64,000 bases of DNA. Source: Siphonodentalium dalli. Lineage: Eukaryota > Mollusca > Scaphopoda > Gadilida > Siphonodentaliidae. Within the stretch, counting starts at the first letter, position 1. Every line of letters begins with the position of its first letter. The translations under genes were made by a program, and so were the position numbers. The notes below the pieces were generated by a model. It saw nothing but the letters and a program-made list of their open reading frames with translations, did no database searches and had not been told where the DNA came from. This document shows positions 26,601 to 38,600 of this stretch, piece by piece. The stretch is taken from positions 45,145,797 to 45,209,796 of the forward strand of contig CP136061.1 in assembly GCA_032622095.1 (NCBI GenBank), read 5' to 3'.

Positions 26601-29600
26601 CAAATTTGTCCGGAGTTTTTCTCAGTCGTTTTTTTATCAATTTCCGTGAAACTTGGCACAGACATCAACCACCATGGGAACCTGTGCACCTGCGATTATG
26701 ATGTTTGTCCGACTTTTTTTGGTGGAGTTATCCCCCCTTTTTCGACTTAGAATTTTTTCGCAACTTTTGTCCGAGCTTTTATTCCTACATTTTTCGGTCA
26801 ATTTGTTTAAAACGTGGCACATATATTTAGTACCATGGGAACTTGTGCACCTGCGATTATGACGTCTGTCCGACATTTTTTGGTGGAGTTATCCCCCTTT
26901 TTCGACTTAGAATTTTTTTTTGCAACATGCATAATTTTGTCCGAGCTTTTATTCCTACATTTTTCGGTCAATGTTTTTTAATCTTGGCACTGATATTTAG
27001 TACCATGGGAACCTATGCACCTGCGATTATGACGTCTGTCCGACATTTTTTGTGTGGAGTTATTCCCCTTTTTGACTTAGAATTTTTTTCACAATATACA
27101 TAATTTTGTCCAAGCTTTTATTCCTACATTTTTCGGTCAATAGGTATAAGATTAGGGTTATGGTTGTACACCTGCAATGGGAACTGTTATTTTATTATTT
27201 TAACTAAATGTTTACTGACATGTGAAACATCTTAGTATTTTAAAAACAGGGGGGTATCCGTAGTCCCATTGGGACAGTCACACCTCTAGTTGCATTTGGT
27301 TCAGGGATGGGGTAATCTCAAATTCTTTTTATGTTAAACATTCTATCATAGATCAGGATTTGTGTGGATTGATAAGTTGCCACTTTGATGCATTTCTTGA
27401 AAGTGAAGTGCTTGAATTAGTTTGACCTTTGTAAGGACTCATTGAAAAGGACTCAAATTGATAAGCAGTTTAAAATAATAACTGAAAAAACAAAATGGCA
27501 TCACATGACTTAACTGATTTGCATGGATTGAATTATAAATAGTACTTAGAAATTCTTAAGTACAATACATCATTATGCAACAGCAGTTTAACCCTTTACC
27601 CAACAAAGCAGCCAAAACCGGCCAAATAAAGCTTCAACAGCCTAAAATATCTTCGGTCTGTCTCAATAGAACCATACAAATATGGATATTATTGGAACCG
27701 GCTCCTTGACCACATTGTGATAGTTAGTTATGCTCTGTGCCAATGCATTCTCTTATATATGCGAGTCGACCATAGGTCGCCTCGCATATATAAGAGAATG
27801 CATTGGCCTAAACTTTTTACCATTTTTTCTTACATTCTTTAACAATTTTATAATTATTAATGTGTTAAGCCAATGCATTCTCTTATATATGCGAGGCGAC
27901 CTAGTGCCGTTCTGTTGGGTAAAGGGTTAATAGCCGATCCTACAATGTTTTCCCCATCTTGTAGCTGATCTTGTTTTAAAATAAAACTTGTTATCGCTTG
28001 GTATATGACCATTTGAATAAAATATGAAGCATGTGGTGTATAAAATTATGTCTTCTTTTGCTTTCTACTGTTTTTCACATTATTTGAACTGTTTTATGTG
28101 AAGATATGCTCGTTCCTCACTTTAGTTCCTTAATTTTTACAAAACAACATTTTCAAAAGAATAATTTTTGTTGAGTACAGTGAAAACTGTAATCTGCGGC
28201 CACCGTTGAGAACGGCCACCTGTCTTTACCGGCCGTATTGGCGATGTACGGACTGATTTTATTATATAAATGAACTGTCGTGAGCGGCCACCTGTCAAAC
28301 GCGACCAACGAGTGGTATACGTGGGCAAAAATAGAAAAATATACCCTTAATGTGCGGCCACTTTATTGTCCAAAAGTAAATATTTCGATAGTTTTTGAAA
28401 GAAACCATTGTAAACATGTAAAGTCGACTTCCGGTATAGCAGACTCATCTCATCAATATTCATGAGTTGATTCGCTGTGCTCAGGCTTCATGGAAGCCCC
28501 TGTTGTGAGCCTTGTTATAAAGAAACCTATCCCTTGGTTAATTAAATGCATGTGTCATCGAAGGTTTGGCGATAAGGCCAAACAAATAATACCTTTGTTT
28601 CCGCTAACGAGCTAAAAAAAATTAGGGTAGGTAGGTAGGCTTAACTTTTTCTTTTTTTTTTACTTTTTTTTTTTCAGTAACTTTAAAAATAACTGTATAA
28701 TACTTGTCAATAACCCAAACTATGCACTTCTTAGCCCCAATCAGGTTAACCCAGATGACAGAGGAACTAGAAACTCCAATTCAATCTTACATATGCTTTA
28801 ATATTTACATATATACTAGTCTATATACTAAGATAGTCTTTGATAATCCTAATATTTCCTATATCGTCTGGCGACAACTGGAGTCAGTCCAGCACCACTG
28901 CACTGTTCACATATTGGAGTGACCGTCTTGTACCGATCTCTTAATGATGGCTTCACAACACCACCTTCCCCGCATTCAGTGAAGGATCTAGGTATTTTTT
29001 GGGGACACCTGTTTTTTGGGCAATGATATGCCGAAGGCATAACCTGAAGGCCTGATCGGAGGAATGTTTGGGAAGGGTGACCCCCTGATGATGGTGGGGG
29101 TTCTTCCCCTGGAAAATTTTTGAAAATCCATTGCATTTAGATCTAATCTAAGGCTCTTTGAGTCAGTATTTTGAATTTTACAGAGAGGTCAATTTGATCA
29201 AGTTTCTCAAGCATAACTTTGGAACTTTTTATATATGTATGGATTGGAAATGCTTATAAGTTATTGTCAGATATCTTTTGGTTCTATGGATTATGCTTAT
29301 CGGAAGCCTTATCCTGCTTGAAATTAGACTTGCCATCATCACTCTAATTCATAAATAGGCTATTTTATAACATTCAAGTGAGACACATACCGTACATAAT
29401 ATACTACATGTACATGTAATACAGAAACAATGTACATGTATTAATATAGTAATGACTATATATGGTACTAATCTCTATGTTAATTTTTCATTTGGTATTA
29501 TGAGATCCCACTTGATAACCAGGTTGATTTGATCAAATTGTTAATGTTCCTGTGCTGTAATTGATTGAAATACTGAAGTCTGAACGCTGAATGATAACAT

Positions 29601-32600
29601 ACCGTACCTGAACTCAAATTATTTGAAGTTTTCACAGATGAAAGCTAGATAAAGCCAAATATACTTTACAGTATGATTCCAACTGTTAAACTTAAATCTT
29701 TTTGTAAACTTAAATTTCTTATGTCAATATATATAAATATATAAATGTTTTGCATCTTGTTATGATATGAATTGGGACCTAAATTAAAAAAAAAAAAATT
29801 TAAAGTCCAATTTTTTTTTTTTTTTTTTGGTCCAATTTTTTGTTGTTTTGCAATGGCAATAAAAAGTTTAGGGTCGGCGGTTTAAAATAGGGTCGGTCGG
29901 GTTAGCGGAAACAAAGTATTTTTTTTTTAGGCCTAAACAATGAATGAGGTGGCTATTCAATTAGAATGTATGAATGGAAGCCACTTGCCATGGGTTATGT
30001 TAAGAAAAGAAGATTTATATAAACAAAGAACTGTTGTGTTTGGGTCGTTAGTGTGGATTACATACATGTATTCACACTTTATAATTTTGTATGCCTGATT
30101 GTTTTGAGCAAATACGCTTGTGCAATTGGCTTTCTCTCTGGATATAAATAAGAGGGGGGAATAAATATTTAGGTTAGTATTTATACTTGATCTTGTGCTC
30201 TGTTCGTGGTGATATAGTAATTTAGTGAAAATGTAACTTGGGACCATGCTGACAGTCCAAGGGCAAAAACTCTATTATACCAACAAAACACCTTTTTCAT
30301 ATAAATCACCCACTGAGACCCCCCATTTATCATCACACACGTGGTGACTAAATGGCCTTGACATTGTTTCTTTTTTCAAAACAATCGGTTCATATTTTAG
30401 ATTAATTTGTGCTTTCTTCAAGCCATAACTATTCCTGTTCAGTTCCATATTATGGATAAGCTTAATTATGCATCTCAATCACACACATAGACAATATTTA
30501 ATCTTGTTTACACCAGCATAAGAATGATTTATTATAGATTTACGCCTGTGAAACTTGTTGCTGTCAACTCGAAAGCATGGTCACCATAAATTTAAAAAAC
30601 TATTTTACCTGTTGATTTACCTCAACCTTACCTGTTGTTTCTTGTATAAATGTCTATTGAATTTGTTGTTATTATTGTTAATAACTTGTTTTTTTATTTT
30701 TTATTTGAGAATAAACATAAGTAAAAAAGAATTTAATAAATAAAAAAATTAAATTTCATTCAAAATCACGTTGAACACTGGAGGCTAAAAATTTAGACTC
30801 TGGCCCACACCTGGCGTCGCCGGCCAACTGTCATTAACGACAAATTTTCCTTGGCAAAATGGGTGGTCCTCATAACAGGTTTCACTGTACCGCTGTTCAG
30901 TCTATTGTTTGAGAAGTGAGGAATATTTTTTTTAAATAAAAATTTCCTTTCTGCATGTACTTTTTCTGCAACAAAATGTTCCTAAACCAGGCTATAATAT
31001 TGGTTTGTCCTTATTTGTATTCCATCATTCAATTTGTGTTGGTTATTTTAGCATGTGTGGTGTAATTGCTTTCGTGAAAAATTCAAATCAAAAAAGCTTT
31101 TATCCTTTTGCATTTCTCCTTGATTATTAATGGTAAATGTTAAGTAATATTCCTTTAAAATTATAAAGTCCCTGAAAAGTTCTCAATTAAGCTCTGAATT
31201 TTGTGCTAAAAAATGTGTAAATGTTGAATAAATGAATAATTATAAACATTTGTTTGCAGTGTATGGCAACATATAGATTGCATGCTGCTGGATAGGACTA
31301 ACATCCCAGACACTTACTTCTGTGAACTCTGTGAGCCTCGTGCTATTGATGTTGAAAGGGCAAAACAGATCCAGGTCAGACGACGAGAAGAAATTGCTGG
31401 TGAGTCGATGTTTAACCTTTTCTGTGCTAAATGGTTTCTCCCATTCAGTTATAAAAGTATACATTAGAATGGTCTATTGTTCATTTGCAGGGATGTTTAG
31501 GAAAAATTATTAATATTCTTTGGTAGGAAATGTTCAGATAATAAGTTCAACTATTGTCATTTAATGAACTTATTATCTGAACGTTTCCTACGGGAGTATT
31601 TAGTATAGAAAGGGTTAAATTCCTGCGGATATATAGTTTCTTGATTCTCATTTATAAATTAATTTGTGGGATTTTCAAATTTTTCATGTTATAATTCCAA
31701 CAACCATTCTGAGAGTATACCCCTATCACCACAAGTGCCCACTGTCACCGAGGTGTCAAAGTTTGTAACTGCAGTTCAAACATTCAAAGTGAAACAAATA
31801 ATATTTCAGTGTGTTTTACAATGAGTCAATTGGGAGAGTTGAAACAAATTTAATTTGGTCATGACCTGTGGTTACCAGATCTCTGAACAAGTGTACAGAA
31901 AATCGCAAACAATTAAGATATTGCAGTCTAAAATATGAGTAAATGTACCAACCTAAGGCCAAAAAAAAAAAAGGTTTTGGTTCTCAGGCACCGCCGCATT
32001 GAATAAAAAGGACCGCATTAGGCCTTTTTATTGCAATGCCTGATGTCATGACAAAAAAACTTACGAAAAAAAATAAAAAAAAAATTTATTATTTTTATTT
32101 TATAACCATGTCCATAGCAGATATGTGTTGAATGTTAGTGTGTATTGAGCTCTAACATGTAATGTCTTAAAAAGTGACTTGCAGGCTTACAACATGAAAT
32201 AGATGACTACAATTAAGAAAATGATTAGCTGATCCTCATGCTCTTCTTACAATTAGTCATTGTGAACTAACTAACACTAATTGTAACTTTATACAATTGA
32301 AAGGCACAGGAATAAATTCAGGATCACATATTGGAATAAAGAGGTATCAGTTTTTAGACAACAATAACAGTAGTTAATGTCAGGGGGATTATATAATGTT
32401 AGGTAATCCCAGTCATACACTGGTAGTACAATGTCATTTTTATTTAAGACTAAATGAGTTTATATGCATAACAGTTCCCTCTACATTTCTGGTTATTACT
32501 AGACAGAGGAAGGTATGTTTGTCCATGTGCTTACTACGCGCAGAAAAAAATAAAAAATAAAAATAAAACCCTCCCTCCCTCATTGATTTGAAAAAAAAAT

Positions 32601-35600
32601 TGCCCGAGAACCAAAACACTTTTTTTTTTTGGCCTAAATAGCACAATATAAGGCTTCAGAATGCTCCAGATTCACTCTCGGGGTATTGGATTAAAAACAT
32701 TTCCTCAGTTGGAGTGGGGTGTGGTTGGGTGGGGGAGGGGGGTGTGGTGTGATGTGTACCCATTTGGGCACCTCGCCTGATTATGCATTGTGTCGTCTGC
32801 CAATTTGGTGATATAGAGACAAAACTAAATAAGAAAAAGATACTTTCTAAAACTAAAGAAACAAAAACTTGTTAATAAAGATATTTTGTAGAGAAGATGA
32901 GGCCTAAGCAGAATGAGGTCCCCAGAGGGTGAATTTAGTGATGCTAGCAGCCCTCGAAATTAGGAAAAATGTCCCAAGAAAAATTTAATGCTGTGACATG
33001 TTAGATGGCATATGTTGCCATGCCTTTTCCCATGGCATTGCTAATTGCAAGGGCTGTGAGGGGTAGTGTCACTAAATTCACCCTCTGGGGACCTCATTCT
33101 GCAAATGTCCAGCATCATATATTGAGGCCTGAACAAGAGTGTTTTTGATTGATCCAGTAGCATGACGTCCCTCTCGACAAATTGCACACAGGTGTTTTAC
33201 TCTGTGTTGTTATGTCACCTCTTTGTTTTTCAGCTCTGAATGATTCTAGTGCTACTGATACTGATCCAGAAGAGGAGATTAATCGGCTTATATCGATGGG
33301 TCAGGCTCCAAACAAGAGAAAAAAGCAAAAAAAATTCAAGCTCAAGGATAATCTCATGTTAAAACAAAGAAAACACAAGAAAGATAAAAAAGAAATCAAG
33401 AAAGATAAAGAAAATAAAAGCAAAGAAGCCAACAAAAGATTACTTCAGGTATTTTTTGGAGTACATGTACTGTCAATGAAAAAAATCATTGATTTAAATA
33501 AAACAAATTGAAATGCTGATAAAAAGTCAATAACTACAATTTTTGCAAACTATAACATGAGAATGATTAAACAACATACAAAACTGGATGATAGAGATTA
33601 AATTGTACAGTAATTTTCAACCCTATAGAAACTACAGGCATACTGTATGGTACTATGGTACCATATTTACTGATCCATCAATGGCCTGTTCCGCTTAACA
33701 TTGTTAGTATTGTTTATAACTACATTCAGATTCAGCACTTCACAGTACACTCTTGAATTTCCTTTCCTTTCCTGATTGCCGTACATGTAAATGCGAAAGG
33801 AGTAACTCGACCATATACTCTGCCATCTATATTACTCTATGTGTATATACTCTACATATGACATGATTGTGTTCTGAAGTCACCGAAGAGCAACGTGATT
33901 AATGATATATAATTTAATTTTCATTGAAGTTATTTTATGACATCTACTCACAGTGCATGAGTTCAAAAACCAGTCCAGCACAGACTTTTTTTCAGGAGAT
34001 ATGCTTAACCCTTTACCCAACAAAACGGCCAAAACCGGCCAAATAAAGCTTCAACAGCCTATAATATCTTCGGTCTGTCTCAATAGAACCATACAAATAT
34101 TGATATCATTGGAACCGGCTCCTTGACCACATTGTGATAGTTACAGTTATGCCCTGTGCCAATGCATTCTCTTATATATGCGAGTCGACCATAGGTCGCC
34201 TCGCATATATAAGAGAATGCATTGGCCTAAAAAAAATCTTTTTTTACCATCTTTTCTTACATTCTTTAACAATTTTATAATTTTTAATGTGTTAAGCCAA
34301 TGCATTCTCTTATATATGCGAGGCGACCTATGGTCGACTCGCATATATAAGAGAATGCATTGGCACAGGGCCCTTCTGTTGGGTAAAGGGTTAATAAGAA
34401 AATATTTTTGTTTTAATTTAAAGTTGTTTGATATAATTGTCATCACTGTCATCTTACTCTCAAACTTCACATTTCATATGGTTTCAATTTCAGGCAGCCA
34501 AAGACAGTCCAAAGAAGGGTCCTAAAGTCCGGGTAAATGTACAGTTTATACAATGTACAGTTTATACATTTTATCTGCCCATTGCTGAAATTTTATCAGA
34601 TTTCTACTGATTGGCAGATGCTAAACAGAAAGAGACCTGTTAAAAATACACCCCAATAAATATAGTAGCTTTCCAAAGACTTCAAATGCTGTCGTTTTCT
34701 GTAATACTCACAGATTAGCGAACTTGTTGCTTTGTTGAAATTCTGACATTAGGCGAATAATATCTGTTTCCGGTATCCAACATGCCTTATCCTCAAAAGG
34801 TGCCGAAGAAAGTATTTAACACGTTCACTGCCGACACCCATTCAATTACATGCAAAAAGTATGAGATAACTCTTAGTCGGCAGTGAACGTATTCATCAAT
34901 TTCCCCCCCCAAAAAATCTTAGCATCATACTATCGACTGCTCAAAGCTTTGTACATGGCACTTGTGTTAAGTTGTGTATAAGTCCAGACTAATACCAGAA
35001 ATGATTGTATATCCGGTGTTTGCATTGAAATGGCAATGCAACCGGCAATCACTGTCACGATTAACATCCATAAATGTTCTCATGGTGTACTGTATATTCA
35101 AACGATAATAGACTTTTCATGGAAATTTCTCCAGCTATGATTACACGTGTGGTGAACCGATATCATCGATAGGTTCATCATCATCAAATGTGCAAATGGT
35201 TGTTTGGCAGGATTTAAACTGCAGCTCAACTGTCGATTTGCCATTTTATAGACCAGCAGTGGGGGCTGTTGATAAGTGTGTGCATTGTGGCCAGCCGGAA
35301 AACACGGTTTTCTTTACAGACACACTATTGTACCATATTTCCCTTGTGCACAGGATGCTAAATTACAGGTATTAAGCCAGATGCTGTTGGGCCCTATGGC
35401 AAAAAAACGTGGAAATGTTCATTGAATAAATATATTTGTTCTACTTTTGTGTCAAACTGTTTTTATTCTATATGGTATCAGCATATAGAAAGTTAAAACA
35501 TCACAAAAAGGTACTCATTTGGAAGATAATATGATTAATTTATTGGAATATCATGAGAAAATGAAAATAAAATGAAAAAATAAATTAAAATGAAATACCA

Positions 35601-38600
35601 CCCCATTTCCCTCCCACACCTATTTTATTTTGGCTCGTTATCAGAAACAGGTATTATTTCTTTTGGCCTAATTCATCAAACATCAACGGTCAATGATACT
35701 CCTCACAGTCGCTTTGTGCATTTCTTGAAAATTTAATTGTTGACTAATTGTTGTTAATAGGAAGAATCGTTCATTGGTAATTAATAGAAAAGGCGTTATC
35801 AAGGAAAGTGGTAATTTTAAATCAGAAGCAAGCCATATACAGTGAACCTCAAATTTGTTTAAATTGAAAGACAATATAATTGTTATTGTCATAAACAAAA
35901 TCAGTTGGAAATACAAAATTTTTAAATATCTGAATTGGACGATGTTAACTTTGTGTTACTTCCAATGATGGGACGCCATTTCTGGAAAGACATTAAATTC
36001 AGAAAATACTATAGAATAAGTCATTTAAAAAGAAGCAGGAAGTTGAAATGTTTGAATTAAATTTATTCTAAGTTGGATTTTAAAAATCTTTTCTTACAGC
36101 CAAGGAAAGGAGCTGGTTTATCAATTGACATCCCAAAAAACATGGGTCCAGAACCATGCATGTCACCTGGGTATGTCATAGTTATTAGTTTCTTTTAATA
36201 TTTGTCAGCTACATTTATTGACATATTATGGACTTGTCCTGGTACGTGAATCTGATAAGTTAGTATTCATGCGCTATGCCAACTGGAGGAACGTAGCATT
36301 CTACTAACATCACCGAAAATCTCAAGCAAATCAACCATACCACTTCATAGAAAACATTGTCCGTACTATGCTCAAATTGAAATATTTAGGATGCAACTGT
36401 CGGAAATAAACTAATGAAAATGATTTCATCATCGAAAGTCACTGCAGTTATTTAATATATAAGAATGATGATGTGTGTTGTCAATTTGGATATAGTATTT
36501 GTAAAAATAATTATTTGGAGCAACATTATTCTATATTTGATCACCTTACCGGAGTGTTTAACATCACTTTAACCCTTTACCCAACAGAAGGGCCCTGTGC
36601 CAATGCATTCTCTTATATATGCGAGTCGACCATAGGTCGCCTCGCATATATAAGAGAATGCATTGGCTTAACAGATTAAAAATTATAAAATTGTTAAAGA
36701 ATGTAAGAAAAAATGGTAAAAAGTGTTAAAAAAAGATTTTTTTTAGGCCAATGGATTCTCTTATATATGCGAGGCGACCTATGGTCGACTCGCATATATA
36801 AGAGAATGCATTGGCACAGGGCATAACTGTAACCATCACAATGTGGTCAATGAGCCGGTTCCAATGATACCCATATTTGTATGGTTCTATTGAGACAGAC
36901 CGAAGATATTTTAGGCTGTTGAAGCTTTATTTGGCCGGTTTTGGCCGGTTTGTTGGGTAAAGGGTTAAGGGACTATGTCACTACTGTCTTCGCAGTGAAA
37001 GTATTATTTATTTAATCTTTTAATGACTTGTTGATTACAGTGGCACTGTTGAGAAGTTTGAATTGGCTAGTAGCAATGAATACTCACCAGAAGTCCGACA
37101 AATACTTGCTACACATCATTTCAATGGACAACATGTAAGTTTAACCCTTTGAGTGCCAGGTCCGATTTTTGTATCAACCCATATACCCTGTGCCAATGCA
37201 TTCTCTTATATATGCGAGTCGACCATAGGTCGCATCACATATATAAGAGAATGCATTGGCTTAACATTTTTTTTTTTACAATTTTAATATATTTTATTAT
37301 ATTCTTTAACAGACTTATTGTGTAGGTTTAGGGCCGATAATATCGCCCCCTGGCACTCAAAGGGTTAATATCCGTGTGTAATTATTGTTTACTGTGCACA
37401 CATTAGCATTCACTTAGTTTTATGAAATGCACATTCTGAATTTGCTTATTCTCTGGGCATGGAATTAAACCTGACAAGTTTGTCTCAGAAACCAGAGAAA
37501 TCTATATGATGCCTTCAGTGATAACTAATGACATAAGATATCTGAAATGTGAGCTTATTGGATATGGACACGGGTCAAAGGTCAAAGATTGAATTTGGGT
37601 ATGGATCAGGCCTGAGAATAAGGTGCCTGTCATTTGCATAGCGGGCTAGCATCACTAAATTCACCCTCTGGGGTCCTCATTCTGCTTGGGCCTAATCTTC
37701 TGGAAAGTTTCTCTATTATCAAATTTCTATAGAAACTTCTTCACATAGATTCTTTTTTAGTTTAGTTTCTCTATATCCCCAAATTGCTTTATCAAGGTTC
37801 CCAATAGGTGTACATCACAATATTCTTAATAGCAGGTGGGGCTATGCAGAATGAGGTCCCCAGAGGGAGAATTTGGTGATGCTAGCCTGCTATGCGGGAT
37901 AGCATCACTAAATTCACCATCTGGGGACATGATTCTGCAAATGACAGGCTTTGTATGGTCCACCTTTTATACCATGGTTATGGCCTTTGATGACTTAGAT
38001 TTTGTTGTTTATTTCCCTTTGATTTCATATGCATTCCACTATGGAAGTTGATTATCAATGTTTTATAAATAATCTATGCTTTCATTACAGTCTGATAAGC
38101 ACAGTAAGCAAGAACTAGTTGTGAAACTTTGCTCCGTTTATGAAGTCAAAAAAGGCAAGAAGGTGGGTTGTTCATTAGCTGTCTCCTTAACCACAGCAGA
38201 ATTATTGTTCTGCTGTGGGCTGATGATTTGAACAGTCAGAAATAATTTCTGATCGCTCACTTGTTGCTGTAAATGTTTTTATTTTGGGAAAATGGCTGAA
38301 TTGTGAATGGTTTGTTTGTCTTGTTTGTTTCCAAATGATAAAACAAAATTTTTGGTCCAATTATTTCTGCATGACTTCTACTCCATTGTATGCGTAATTG
38401 TAATGAGGCCTGTAATGAAGTTATGGGGTGGGGATGTGTATAGGAATCAGCTTGAAAGTCTATCCGTCCATGGATGCCAAGCTTGTATTCTTTCATTTTT
38501 CAGTCCATTTTTAAGCTCAGCTTTCCAGAATTTGACTTCTTTGTTCTTAAAAACGCTTAATTATAAAAATCAACATCTTTTTTGTTGCATTTATGGGTGC

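Noticed and set aside
33182-33233. Upstream Met and codons before exon 5 as coding
   Set aside because: This is intron sequence ending in a strong pyrimidine-AG acceptor; phase with exon 4 requires the start at 33234.
34147-34470. Frame of 107 codons on the minus strand over a TTAA MITE
   Set aside because: Produced by the two hairpins; the peptide repeats itself on both strands because of the palindrome.
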